Assembly (NCBI RefSeq): GCF_900110925.1
Contig: NZ_FOFP01000004.1
Coordinates: 1 to 64,000, forward strand
Direction of reading: 5' to 3'
Source: Pseudomonas cuatrocienegasensis
Lineage (GTDB): Bacteria; Pseudomonadota; Gammaproteobacteria; Pseudomonadales; Pseudomonadaceae
DNA: 64,000 nt
In this document: in pieces, positions 18,123 through 27,202 of the stretch
Layout: each line of letters starts with the position of its first letter
How positions within the stretch are numbered: the stretch's first letter is position 1
Made by a program: the position numbers and the translations under genes
The notes under the pieces: generated by a model
What the model was told of the DNA's origin: nothing
Database searches by the model: none
What the model saw: only the letters and a program-made list of their open reading frames with translations

Positions 18123-18680
18123 ATGGATATGCAGGAAGAAGTCGAAGGTCTGGCGATCCTGATTCGCGACCTGCGCAAGCACAAGAACCTCACCCTGGGT
18201 GAGCTGGCCGCGCGCATCGATCGTTCGGTGGGCTTTCTCTCCCAGGTCGAGCGCGGTCTGTCGCGTCCGACTGTGGCAGACCTTACCGCCATCAGCGAAA
18301 CCCTCGGGGTGCCGACCACCTATTTCTACAACCTGAGCAAGCCGCGCGCCGTGCCCTGGGTCACCCGTCCCGGCGAGCGCCGCACGCTGTATTACGCCGG
18401 CGGCATCACCGACGTACTGGCCTCGCCGACCATGTCGGGCGGCTTCTCCATGCTCGAAAGCCGTTTGGACCCTGGCGCCACCAGCGGCGAGGGGCATTTG
18501 AACGACAGCTCCGAACAAGGCGGTTTTGTCCTCGAGGGCGAACTGACGATTTGGTACGGCGACGCCGCCGAGCCAGTCACCCTCGGTGCCAATGACAGTT
18601 TTCAGCTGCCGCCCCACGCGCAGTTTCGCTACGCCAACCTTTCCGACTCCCCGACACGAGTGCTCTGGGTGTTTAACTAA
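18123..18680 (+). CDS. XRE-family regulator with C-terminal cupin domain
   Basis: The 185-residue protein has an N-terminal helix-turn-helix at about 9-65 (LRKHKNLTLGELAARIDRS, recognition region VGFLSQVERGLSRPTVADL). The C-terminal cupin at about 105-182 includes GFVLEGELTIWYGD and SFQLPPHAQFRYANL. PuuR and similar regulators of amine or amino-acid catabolism share this design, with the cupin sensing the metabolite. The start is the ATG at 18123 after AAGGA at about 8 bp; longer in-frame starts have no such site. It lies between the oxidase and the glutamine-synthetase-like gene (18 bp upstream), so it probably controls both. Confidence 0.9.
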   Translation: MDMQEEVEGLAILIRDLRKHKNLTLGELAARIDRSVGFLSQVERGLSRPTVADLTAISETLGVPTTYFYNLSKPRAVPWVTRPGERRTLYYAGGITDVLASPTMSGGFSMLESRLDPGATSGEGHLNDSSEQGGFVLEGELTIWYGDAAEPVTLGANDSFQLPPHAQFRYANLSDSPTRVLWVFN

Positions 18681-18698
18681 CCCGCGCAGATAACCGCC

Positions 18699-20051
18699 AT
18701 GACGCTAACAACAGCATTCCCCGACCTGCTCAGCGAAGTCCGCGCCTTCCGCAGCGCCCACCCCGAGGTGCGCTATGTCGACCTGATCAGCCTGGACATC
18801 CCCGGGCATTTCTACGGCAAGCGCTACCCCATCGACATGCTGGAAAAAGTTGCCGCGGGCGGCCCGCTGAAAATCCCGCAGAACTGCGTGTTGCTCGGTG
18901 TACAGGGCGGCCTGCACCCGATTGGTGATTATTGCTTCAACGACGGCGACCCGGATGCGCCGCGCCGCCTTATCCCCGGCACGCTCAAGCCGGTGCGCTG
19001 GGAAAGCCAGCCCCTGGGGCAGATGCTGATCAGCTCCGACGGCACCGAAGCACCGATCGAATTCGAGCCGCGCGAAGTGCTCGCTCGCGTGCTCAAGCGC
19101 CTGGAAGCACGCGGCATCCGCCCGGTGGTGGCGTTCGAGCTGGAGTTCTACCTGTTTGATCGCAAGCTGCAGGACGGCCTGCCGCAGTTCCCCCGCGACC
19201 CGCTGTGCGGTGACGAAGACGACCAGCCGAATATGCACATCGAGCGCCTGTCGCGCTTTGCCGATGTGCTGCACGAGATTGTCGACGCCGCCAATGAGCA
19301 GGGCGTGGACGCCAATGTGATCACCGCCGAACTCGGCCCCGGCCAGTTCGAGATCAACTTTGGCCATTGCGACGACGGCCTACGCGCCGCCGACTGGGCC
19401 GCCTTGTTCTGCCGCAGCACCCGTGGCGTGGCGCTCAAGCACGGCCAGCGCGCCAGCTTTATGAGCAAACCCTACCTGCAGGCGCCGGGCAGCGGCATGC
19501 ATGTGCATGTCAGCCTGTACGACGCGGCCGGCAACAACCTGCTGGCGGCCGACGCGCAACGCCCGCTGCGCCATGCGGTGGCTGGCTGCCTGGAGCTGCT
19601 GCCGCACTGCATGCCGATCTTCGCCGCCAACCACAACGCCTTCCGCCGCTACGGCGCCATGGTCAATGCCGCCAGCCGCGCCAGTTGGGGCTATGAAGAC
19701 CGCGATGCCTGTATCCGCATTCCTGAGTCAGACGGCAAGAACCTGCGCATCGAACACCGTCTGGCCGGCGCCGACGCCAACCCGTACCTGGTGCTGGCGG
19801 CGATCCTCACCAGTATGGAACATGGCCTGGATGCCGGTAAGGAGCCGATTGCGCCGCTTAACGAGAATCGCCAGAGCGGCATCGATTTTCCTCAAGACAT
19901 GCTCAGCGCGGTCAGCGCCATGCGCGACCACCCGGTGGTCAACCAGGGGCTGGGCAGTGAGTTCGTGATGGTCTATTGCGAGAACAAGCGCCAGGACCAT
20001 CTGGCCTTTATGCAGGAGGTCAGCGCGCGGGAGTACCGTTGGTTTCTCTAG
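18699..20051 (+). CDS. Glutamine-synthetase-like gamma-glutamyl-amine ligase (PuuA-like)
   Basis: The 450-residue protein of the type I glutamine synthetase superfamily has a beta-grasp N-terminal domain to about 110. The catalytic domain carries VAFELEFYLFDR (metal Glu residues), GSGMHVHVSLYD (metal His) and FAANHNAFRRYGAM, with IRIPESDGKNLRIEHR near 345. The set fits the gamma-glutamylpolyamine synthetase/GlnA3 branch better than true GlnA. It would join glutamate to an amine with ATP, making the substrate of the DAO oxidase at 16702. The stop codon TAG (20049-20051) spans the junction with the MITE-like element: TA is flanking DNA and G is the first base of the element. Confidence 0.85.
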   Translation: MTLTTAFPDLLSEVRAFRSAHPEVRYVDLISLDIPGHFYGKRYPIDMLEKVAAGGPLKIPQNCVLLGVQGGLHPIGDYCFNDGDPDAPRRLIPGTLKPVRWESQPLGQMLISSDGTEAPIEFEPREVLARVLKRLEARGIRPVVAFELEFYLFDRKLQDGLPQFPRDPLCGDEDDQPNMHIERLSRFADVLHEIVDAANEQGVDANVITAELGPGQFEINFGHCDDGLRAADWAALFCRSTRGVALKHGQRASFMSKPYLQAPGSGMHVHVSLYDAAGNNLLAADAQRPLRHAVAGCLELLPHCMPIFAANHNAFRRYGAMVNAASRASWGYEDRDACIRIPESDGKNLRIEHRLAGADANPYLVLAAILTSMEHGLDAGKEPIAPLNENRQSGIDFPQDMLSAVSAMRDHPVVNQGLGSEFVMVYCENKRQDHLAFMQEVSAREYRWFL

Positions 20052-20315
20052 GGTCTGTTGACGTTTCGTTCGCGGCCGCGCCGGAGCCCGTTTTAGCGCG
20101 AGGCAAGGCACGAGATGCGAAGTTTAGTGAGCTAAATGAGCCATCGAGAAACGCAGCATCGCGCTAAAACTGGCCCGGCCCAGCGGGTTGCGCGCAAAAT
20201 CTCGCCATGCGGTGTTGGAGGACTTGGCAAGGGAACAACCATTCCCTGCGTCCTCCGCCTAGCCTGGCGAGATTTTTCGCGGCAACGCGGCTTGCGACGA
20301 AACGTCAACAGACCC
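20051..20315 (+). mobile_element. MITE-like element, copy 1 (265 bp)
   Basis: The element begins GGGTCTGTTGACGTTTCGT and ends with the exact complement, giving 19-bp perfect terminal inverted repeats. TA flanks both ends (20049-20050 and 20316-20317), consistent with a TA target duplication. It has no coding capacity. Two internal hairpins are encoded: GTTTTAGCGCGA (20090-20101) with TCGCGCTAAAAC (20159-20170), and AAAATCTCGCCA (20196-20207) with TGGCGAGATTTT (20265-20276). A second copy in opposite orientation lies at 62036-62299. Confidence 0.85.
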
Positions 20316-20418
20316 TAGGAGTACGAAGGGCGCTTGTGCTCGTTACGGCTTCATTAAAATACCTGCGAAATATTCAGCTATGCGCGAATTTAGCTGCACT
20401 TTTGCCGATGAAGTCGCT

Positions 20419-20507
20419 GCGCGATCGCGAATAAATTCGCTCCTACAGCCCCTTCACCGCGGCGAGTCTGGCCTGCCCGTGCAGCCTGTAGGAGTCCCGC
20501 CTCGGGG
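20419..20507. repeat. REP-like repeats before the terC gene
   Basis: GCGATCGCGAATAAATTCG followed by CTCCTACAG and a mirrored CTGTAGGAGTCCCGCCTCGG make a degenerate pair of REP sequences. The rest of the 395-bp gap 20318-20712 holds no gene I can recognise. A manganese (yybP-ykoY) riboswitch, common before terC/alx genes, was looked for and not found. Confidence 0.5.
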
Positions 20508-20712
20508 CGAAGATTACCTGGCCAAATGGTTTGCAAGGCAGCGCCTGCCCCTCGTTGTTCGACCTATCAAGCTGAAACACTTTGCAATCAGTAGACGCTT
20601 GAGCAGCGTTTGGCGCCTGTTAGATTAGCGCCGCGACGCCGGGCCCCTCTGACAGCTACCCAGCTGCCATGTCGGAGTTGCAGTTTGTATAACTTCGACT
20701 TAGGAGGGGCTT

Positions 20713-21717
20713 ATGAGCACCCTAGAACCGTTCTTCATGGCCGAGTTCCTCGGCACCGCCACCTGGCTGTGGCTGGTCTTTATCACCATTGTTGTTAGCC
20801 TGCTGGTCTTCGACCTCGGGGTGCTTCACCGTGAGCACCGCGAAATTGGGGTCAAGGAAAGCCTCTTGCTATCCGCCGGCTATATCACTGCCGGTCTGCT
20901 ATTCGGCCTGTGGGTCTGGCAGGTCAAGGGCGCCACCGACGGTATGGATTTCTACACCGGCTTTCTGATCGAGAAGTCGTTGTCCATGGACAACGTGTTT
21001 CTGATGGCAATGATCTTCAGCTTCCTGGCCATCCCGCGTAAGTACCAGCACGAGGTGCTGTTCTGGGGCATCCTCGGGGTGATCGTGCTGCGCGCGATCA
21101 TGATCGGTCTGGGCGCGGCGTTGATCGCCGAGTTCAGCTGGATCCTCTACCTGTTCGGCGCCTTCCTGCTGCTGACCGGCATAAAGATGCTGTTCAGCAA
21201 GGTCGATGACCACCCGGACCTGGCCGAAAACAAGCTGGTGAAGTTCGTGCGTCGGCACATGCGTGTCACCGACCGTCTGCATGAAGGCCGCTTCTTCGTG
21301 CGCCAGCCCGATGCCACTGGCAAGTCTGTGGTCTGGGCTACGCCGCTGTTCCTGGCGCTGGTGCTGATCGAGTGTGCTGACCTGGTGTTCGCGGTGGACA
21401 GTGTGCCGGCGATCTTCGCCATCACCCAGGACCCGTTCATTGTCTACACCTCGAACATCTTCGCGATCCTGGGTCTGCGTGCGCTGTATTTCGCCCTGGC
21501 GGCGATGATCCACCGCTTCGCTTACCTCAAGTACGCCCTGGCCCTGGTCCTGGTATTTATCGGCTGCAAGATCTTCCTGGTCGGCATTATCGGCAAGACT
21601 CCGCCGGTGATCTCCTTGAGCGTCACCCTTGGTCTGCTGCTCGGCGGTGTGCTGCTGTCGCTGTGGAAAACCCGCAACGACCCGCCGCTGGTGGACAGTG
21701 AAGCGAATCGCCATTAA
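20713..21717 (+). CDS. TerC/Alx-family integral membrane protein
   Basis: The 334-residue protein has nine or so hydrophobic segments and the TerC signatures: EKSLSMDNVFLMAMIFSFL near 92-110 with the conserved Asp of MDN, and LIECADLVFAVDSVPAIFAI near 218-237 with Glu, Asp and Asp in the membrane. The acidic residues are thought to bind metal ions. Family members such as Alx export manganese during alkaline or metal stress, while TerC itself is linked to tellurite resistance. The start follows AGGAGG by about 6 bp. There are no ter-cluster neighbours, so a general metal-export role is more likely than tellurite resistance. Confidence 0.9.
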   Translation: MSTLEPFFMAEFLGTATWLWLVFITIVVSLLVFDLGVLHREHREIGVKESLLLSAGYITAGLLFGLWVWQVKGATDGMDFYTGFLIEKSLSMDNVFLMAMIFSFLAIPRKYQHEVLFWGILGVIVLRAIMIGLGAALIAEFSWILYLFGAFLLLTGIKMLFSKVDDHPDLAENKLVKFVRRHMRVTDRLHEGRFFVRQPDATGKSVVWATPLFLALVLIECADLVFAVDSVPAIFAITQDPFIVYTSNIFAILGLRALYFALAAMIHRFAYLKYALALVLVFIGCKIFLVGIIGKTPPVISLSVTLGLLLGGVLLSLWKTRNDPPLVDSEANRH

Positions 21718-21726
21718 CCCTTTTTT

Positions 21727-21744
21727 GCCCCGGCGTGCCGGGGC
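21727..21744 (+). terminator. Hairpin after terC-family gene
   Basis: GCCCCGGCGTGCCGGGGC is an 8-bp stem with a tiny loop, 10 bp after the terC stop, followed by TCTGTT. It is a weak terminator, and the small lipoprotein gene begins 25 bp later. Confidence 0.5.
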
Positions 21745-21768
21745 TCTGTTCAGCGTTGGAGATGACCG

Positions 21769-22068
21769 ATGAATACATCATTGATTTCCGCTTGGGGCCT
21801 GGTTGCTTTGATCGGGCTGACCCTGGCTGGTTGCGAGGCCGCAGAAGAGTCGGCGCAAAAGCTTACGGAAAAAGCCGAACAGGCCGTACAAGAGTTGGCG
21901 CGTGAGGCGGTCAGCGACACCGTCAACGCGTTTAACGAGCAGGTCGATCAGGTGCAGCAGTCGGCCAATGAGCTGTTGGGCAAGCCCAAGGGTGAAGCGG
22001 CTGAAGACCAGCCAGAGCGCGACGCCGAGGCACCGCGTGCCGAGTCCAGCGAGGGTGTTGAAACCTGA
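21769..22068 (+). CDS. Small Ala/Glu-rich lipoprotein
   Basis: The 99-residue protein has a lipoprotein signal peptide (hydrophobic 5-20, lipobox LAGC, Cys22). The rest is a charged helix rich in Ala, Glu, Gln and Val (about 24-75), probably a coiled coil resembling small entericidin-like or apolipoprotein-like cell-envelope proteins, and ends in an acidic tail. GGAGATG lies about 6 bp before the ATG. No specific function can be assigned. It may be co-expressed with the TerC protein by read-through. Confidence 0.75.
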   Translation: MNTSLISAWGLVALIGLTLAGCEAAEESAQKLTEKAEQAVQELAREAVSDTVNAFNEQVDQVQQSANELLGKPKGEAAEDQPERDAEAPRAESSEGVET

Positions 22069-22110
22069 GTGGGTGTGCGCAAACTGCTGGAGTGGGGGCG
22101 TTAGAGACCT

Positions 22111-22131
22111 GGTGCGCACGGCGCACCCTAC
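22111..22131. repeat. GTAGGGTGCGC-family repeat
   Basis: GGTGCGCACGGCGCACCCTAC is a short hairpin whose right end matches, in complement, the GTAGGGTGCGC half at 25609-25653. It belongs to the same repeat family as 18011-18093 and 24366-24395. Confidence 0.45.
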
Positions 22132-22141
22132 CGTTGCAGGC

Positions 22142-22169
22142 AAAAAAAGGCCCGTCGCAAGGACGGGCC
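22142..22169 (-). terminator. Terminator of the OprD-family gene
   Basis: On the minus strand GGCCCGTC pairs with GACGGGCC and is followed by seven T residues. It lies 54 bp after the stop of the porin gene at 22223. Confidence 0.85.
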
Positions 22170-22222
22170 GAAGTGCCGTAACACATGGAGTCAATCAGGT
22201 GCAGCTATGCAGCGGTGCAGCC

Positions 22223-23488
22223 TTACAGAATCGACAGCGGGTAGTTGATGATCAGGCGGTTCTCTTGCAGGTCCGCGCCGACGTCACGACGCACATCGGA
22301 GTTGCGCCAGCGGATGCTGAGGTTTTTCAGGCTGCCTTCCTGCAGGGTGTAGGCCAGCTCGGATTCACGGCCCCATTCTTCGGCGTCAGTGCGCCCGCCG
22401 GTGTGGATGTTGTCGCCGCTGACGTAGCGGTTCATCAGCGTCAGGCCCGGGATGCCCATGCCGGCGAAGTTGTAGTCATGACGCAGCTGCCAGGAACGCT
22501 CTTCCGGGTTGTCGTAGCTGTTGGTGAAACCGTCGTTGACCAGGGTGCCGCCGCTGGCGCCGTCGATGCGCATGAACTTGGTGTCGCCGCTGAGGCGCTG
22601 GTAGGCCACGGTGAAGGTGTTGTTGCCGGTCTTGGCCGAGAAGCTGCCCTGGTAGACCTTGTTGTCCAGGTTGCCGGCTTTGGCTGAGCCTTCATCCTTA
22701 CCCGTGACGTAGCCGAGGTTGGCGCCCAGCACCCAGTCACCGACCGGTTGGCTGTGGGTCAGTTGCAGGTAGCTCTGCTGGTAGACGTTCTCCAGGCGAG
22801 CATGCCAGGCGCCGACCATGGTGTTGTTGCCGTTGAACTTGAATTCGCCACCGGCGAAGTTGAAGTCATCACCTTCGACGATGCCTAGGGTCCCGCCGGC
22901 GTTGTAAGTCATTTCTTCACGGCTGGCGTCGTTGCGCTGGCTGTTTTTCCAGAACTGGCCGCCGTACAGGGTCAGGCCGTCGATCTCGTTGGAGGTGAGC
23001 TGTGCGCCCTGGAAAGTCTGCGGCAGCGAACGACCATCGTCGGCACGCAGGATCGGCAGTACGGCGAACCATTCACCGACTTTCAGTTCGGTCTTGGACA
23101 GCTTGGCTTTTGCGGCGACGGCGGTGCGGCCGAAGTCGTCAGCCTGGCGGCCGTCGTTATGCACGGGCGTCAACTGGCTACCCGTGGTGCCACGGCCACC
23201 GTCGAGTTTCACCGAGTACAGGCCCAGCACATCGAGGCCGAATCCGACGGTGCCTTGGGTGTAGCCGGAACGGGCGTCGAGAATGAAGCTCTGGGTCCAA
23301 CCTGAAGCCTGGCCCTGTCCGCTCTGGGTCTGGTTGATGAAGTTACGGTTGAAGTAGTAGTTGCGCAGGCCCAGGGTGACTTTGGCGTCTTCGACGAAGC
23401 CGGCGGCCTGGCTGCTCGCGGGCAGGAACAGGGCCAGGCTGGTTGCGCCCAGCAGGGTGAGCGAAAGGGCTTTGTGCGTAGCTTTCAT
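22223..23488 (-). CDS. OprD-family outer-membrane porin
   Basis: The 421-residue protein has a signal peptide of about 28 residues ending SQAAG. The OprD N-terminal pattern FVEDAKVTLGLRNYYFNRNF follows, then SGWTQSFILDARSGYTQGTVGFGLDVLGLYSVKLDGG and alternating beta-barrel segments. The last strand ends in LSIL. OprD (Occ) porins carry carboxylated substrates such as basic amino acids, benzoate or glucuronate-like acids. The start ATG overlaps a Crc-type CA motif. The upstream type I operator-like palindrome (23780-23799) matches that of the hexarate cluster, so a sugar acid is a reasonable substrate guess. Confidence 0.92.
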   Translation of the reverse strand: MKATHKALSLTLLGATSLALFLPASSQAAGFVEDAKVTLGLRNYYFNRNFINQTQSGQGQASGWTQSFILDARSGYTQGTVGFGLDVLGLYSVKLDGGRGTTGSQLTPVHNDGRQADDFGRTAVAAKAKLSKTELKVGEWFAVLPILRADDGRSLPQTFQGAQLTSNEIDGLTLYGGQFWKNSQRNDASREEMTYNAGGTLGIVEGDDFNFAGGEFKFNGNNTMVGAWHARLENVYQQSYLQLTHSQPVGDWVLGANLGYVTGKDEGSAKAGNLDNKVYQGSFSAKTGNNTFTVAYQRLSGDTKFMRIDGASGGTLVNDGFTNSYDNPEERSWQLRHDYNFAGMGIPGLTLMNRYVSGDNIHTGGRTDAEEWGRESELAYTLQEGSLKNLSIRWRNSDVRRDVGADLQENRLIINYPLSIL

Positions 23489-23495
23489 TGTTGTT
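23488..23495 (-). promoter_or_regulatory. Crc/Hfq-type CA motif at the OprD-family start
   Basis: On the minus strand AACAACAA runs directly into the porin start codon, between AGGAG and ATG. It fits AANAANAA, bound by Hfq/Crc, and suggests catabolite repression of the porin. Confidence 0.5.
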
Positions 23496-23779
23496 GTGCT
23501 CCTGTTTTTTTATACGAGCGCCACCCGACTGCCGTTAAAGGCAACATCGCTGGGCTGGCTGGTGGTGTGCCCCTTCGGGGCGGCTGGCGTATCTGTCGTG
23601 CAGGTACGTCGGTGCTTCGGGCTGGCAGACCCGGTGGGTCAGGCCTGGCCGTTGGCGAATAGGGGGCTACGTAATCGTCCAGCCTGCGGTGGGTGGTCGA
23701 TATAGCGTGACCGTGCGGGTGCTGCACGGCGAGCGACAGATGGGGTCATGATGAGGCCCTGCTTGTTATTGTTATTTGT

Positions 23780-23799
23780 GTCATATGTTGTCATACAAC
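23780..23799. promoter_or_regulatory. Operator-like site, type I, right cluster
   Basis: GTCATATGTTGTCATACAAC contains TTGT-CAT-ACAA, which fits the FadR-subgroup GntR consensus TNGTNNNACNA. It differs in few positions from 5146-5165. Confidence 0.55.
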
Positions 23800-23949
23800 T
23801 TGGGCGGATTATTCACAGCCCGGCAGATGCTTGTCAACAGGCTACGCGACTAAAGTCGAGCTGCAGCTATTGCATTGCAAGGGCTTGCTAGGAATAGTCG
23901 GCTACTGAAGGCTGATGCTGCGCGCGGTTCAGTGATTGGCGGGAAGGTG

Positions 23950-23973
23950 TTGTTGTGCGATAACGTATGACAA
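23950..23973. promoter_or_regulatory. Operator-like site, type II, before the isomerase gene
   Basis: The first 19 bases, TTGTTGTGCGATAACGTAT, differ by one base from 5395-5413. With the following GACAA the whole 24 bp is an imperfect palindrome beginning TTGT and ending ACAA. It lies 18 bp before the gene start. Confidence 0.55.
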
Positions 23974-23991
23974 ATAAGCCGGAGCCGCCCT

Positions 23992-24351
23992 ATGCCGCAT
24001 TGCTTGATCGAAGCCTCGAACGCGGTACTCGCGTTGATCGAACCCGCCGAGTTGATGCAGAAGGTGCATGACAGCATTGTCGCGACGGGCATCTGCTTAC
24101 CGGCCGAGGTCAAGGTGCGCGTGCAACTGTATGAGCACTACCGGGTGGCCGGCGAACAGGCGGATTTCGTCCACGTCACCGCCTCTCTGCTCGATGGCCG
24201 CACGGCGCTGCAGAAGAAGCAGGTGTCGATGAGTGTGGTCGGCGCATTGCTCGCGCGCCTGCCGACGGTGCAGGCGATTTCGGTGGATGTGCGCGACATG
24301 CAGCGCGAGGTGTTCAGCAACCGCCGCAGCTGGCAGGAAGTCGGTATTTGA
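23992..24351 (+). CDS. 5-carboxymethyl-2-hydroxymuconate isomerase family protein
   Basis: The 119-residue protein has the CHMI (HpcD) length and pattern. Pro2 at the N terminus is the expected catalytic base of this tautomerase-fold family, in MPHCLIEASN. The typical central part is VRVQLYEHYRVAGEQADFVHVTASLLDGR. The characteristic C-terminal half is LQKKQVSMSVVGALLARLP. In homoprotocatechuate degradation it isomerises 5-carboxymethyl-2-hydroxymuconate. No other gene of that pathway is present, and its control region matches that of the hexarate cluster. A different unsaturated dicarboxylate may be its substrate, which is inference. Confidence 0.88.
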   Translation: MPHCLIEASNAVLALIEPAELMQKVHDSIVATGICLPAEVKVRVQLYEHYRVAGEQADFVHVTASLLDGRTALQKKQVSMSVVGALLARLPTVQAISVDVRDMQREVFSNRRSWQEVGI

Positions 24352-24365
24352 GCTGAGCGTAGCGT

Positions 24366-24395
24366 GTAGGGTGGATCACGCTTTATCGATCCACC
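24366..24395. repeat. GTAGGGTGGATC-family repeat
   Basis: GTAGGGTGGATCACGC followed by GATCCACC forms a hairpin between the isomerase gene and the end of gcvT. It shares its first ten bases with 18011-18020. Confidence 0.5.
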
Positions 24396-24472
24396 GTCCT
24401 GTACGCCACCTCATCCCTGACGACCCAGTCCACCGCCGCTTGTGTGCACGACGGTGGTTCAGGACGACGGCT

Positions 24473-25597
24473 TCAGCCGCGGTAGTAGCGCTGCGGCACA
24501 AACGGGGTCTTGGCGACTTTCATGGCCACGCGCTTGCCGCGCACCATGGCCCATACCTCGCTATCCAGGGCGACATGGCTGCTCTGCAGATAACCCATGG
24601 CCACCGGCGCGGCGAGGGTCGGGCCGAAGCCGCCGCTGCTGACGCGACCGATCACAGCGCCGTCGGCATCGACGATGTCTGCGCCTTCACGTACCGGCAC
24701 GCGCTCCTGCGGCAACAGACCGACGCGCTTGCTGGCAACACCTTCCTGCTGCTGGGCGAAGATTCGCGCAGCGCCAGGAAAGCCGCCGGCCCGTACGCCA
24801 TCGGCGCGGCGTGGTTTGGACATGGCCCACAGCAGGCTGGCCTCGATCGGTGTGGTGCTGGTGCTCATGTCATGGCCATACAGGCACAGGCCGGCTTCCA
24901 GGCGCAGGGAGTCGCGCGCACCGAGGCCGATGGCCTCGACTTCCGGTTCGGCCAGCAGGCTGCGCGCCAGGGTTTCGGCATGTTCAGCCGGCACGGAAAT
25001 CTCGAAGCCGTCTTCACCGGTGTAGCCCGAGCGGCTGACGAAGCAGTCAACGCCCAGCAGGCGGATCACGCCGACCTGCATAAAGGTCATGGCGCCGACT
25101 TCCGGCGCCAGTCGCTTGAGCACCTCGACCGCCTTTGGGCCTTGCAGGGCGAGCAGGGCGCGGGCCTCGAACAGTGCCTCGATCTCGCAACGTGCGCCGA
25201 TGTGCTGGCGCAGATGGGCCAGGTCCTGGTCCTTGCAGGCGGCGTTGACCACCAGGTACAGGGTGTCGTTGCCCAGGTTGGCGACCATCAGGTCATCGAG
25301 GATGCCGCCGTTTTCGTCGGTGAACAGGGCATAGCGCTGCAGGCCGACCGGCAGGTCGAGGATGTCGACCGGCACCAGGGTTTCCAGGGCCGCGGCAGCG
25401 TCGCTGCCGCGCAGCAGGATCTGGCCCATGTGCGAGACATCGAACAGGCCGGCGGCGTCGCGGGTGTGCAGGTGCTCTTTCATCACACCGAGCGGGTATT
25501 GCACCGGCATGTCGTAGCCCGCAAAGGGCACCATGCGCGCGCCGAGTTCCAGGTGCAGGGCGTGCAGCGGAGTTTTCGCCAGGGTTTCAGTAGTCAT
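24473..25597 (-). CDS. gcvT: Glycine cleavage system T protein (aminomethyltransferase)
   Basis: The 374-residue protein begins TLAKTPLHALHLELGARMVPFAGYDMPVQ (shown here in part), the standard GcvT N terminus. The conserved folate and substrate parts include VSHMGQILLRG, SRSGYTGEDGFEI and the GARDSLRLEAGLCLYGHDM region. It transfers the aminomethyl carbon from lipoylated GcvH to tetrahydrofolate, releasing ammonia. The start is the ATG ending at 25597 after AGGAAA; longer frames run into a repeat. It is the last gene of the leftward gcvH-gcvP-sdaA-gcvT unit, 85 bp after sdaA. Confidence 0.95.
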   Translation of the reverse strand: MTTETLAKTPLHALHLELGARMVPFAGYDMPVQYPLGVMKEHLHTRDAAGLFDVSHMGQILLRGSDAAAALETLVPVDILDLPVGLQRYALFTDENGGILDDLMVANLGNDTLYLVVNAACKDQDLAHLRQHIGARCEIEALFEARALLALQGPKAVEVLKRLAPEVGAMTFMQVGVIRLLGVDCFVSRSGYTGEDGFEISVPAEHAETLARSLLAEPEVEAIGLGARDSLRLEAGLCLYGHDMSTSTTPIEASLLWAMSKPRRADGVRAGGFPGAARIFAQQQEGVASKRVGLLPQERVPVREGADIVDADGAVIGRVSSGGFGPTLAAPVAMGYLQSSHVALDSEVWAMVRGKRVAMKVAKTPFVPQRYYRG

Positions 25598-25608
25598 GAG
25601 GGTTTCCT

Positions 25609-25653
25609 GTAGGGTGCGCCGCGCGCACCGGTTTAGCAGCGATGGTGCGCACA
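25609..25653. repeat. GTAGGGTGCGC-family hairpin between sdaA and gcvT
   Basis: GTAGGGTGCGCCGCGCGCACC folds on itself and a second GGTGCGCAC follows. It fills most of the 85-bp sdaA-gcvT gap and could affect mRNA stability. Confidence 0.5.
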
Positions 25654-25682
25654 GCCTGGATGACCGCACACACAGTAGGCTT

Positions 25683-27059
<1,377 letters not shown>

Positions 27060-27152
27060 GCTGTACTCCGCTGGGCAAAACGTGCCTGCAGAGCGAACTT
27101 ATTCGCGAAAATCGTGATGCTATTGAGAAATCCTCAACGCCATCACAACGTC

Positions 27153-27190
27153 ATCGCGAATAAAGGCTAGGCGCCCCCTTCGCTCCTACA
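27153..27190 (+). repeat. REP-like 38-bp repeat, copy 2
   Basis: It is identical to 358-395 except one base. It lies in the 178-bp gap between sdaA and gcvP. Confidence 0.6.
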
Positions 27191-27202
27191 TAAGTCCGTT
27201 GG

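Larger units (their letters stand above)
23489..23991. promoter_or_regulatory. Divergent control region between oprD-type and isomerase genes
   Basis: This 503-bp gap has no credible gene. It carries one type I palindrome (23780-23799) and one type II site (23950-23973) that closely match the pair in 4946-5473. Promoters were not assigned. Confidence 0.55.

Noticed and set aside
20600-20712. yybP-ykoY manganese riboswitch before the terC-family gene
   Set aside because: The leader lacks the GGGGAGUAG and CGCUGCAC-type conserved loops; only a plain ribosome-binding site AGGAGG is seen.
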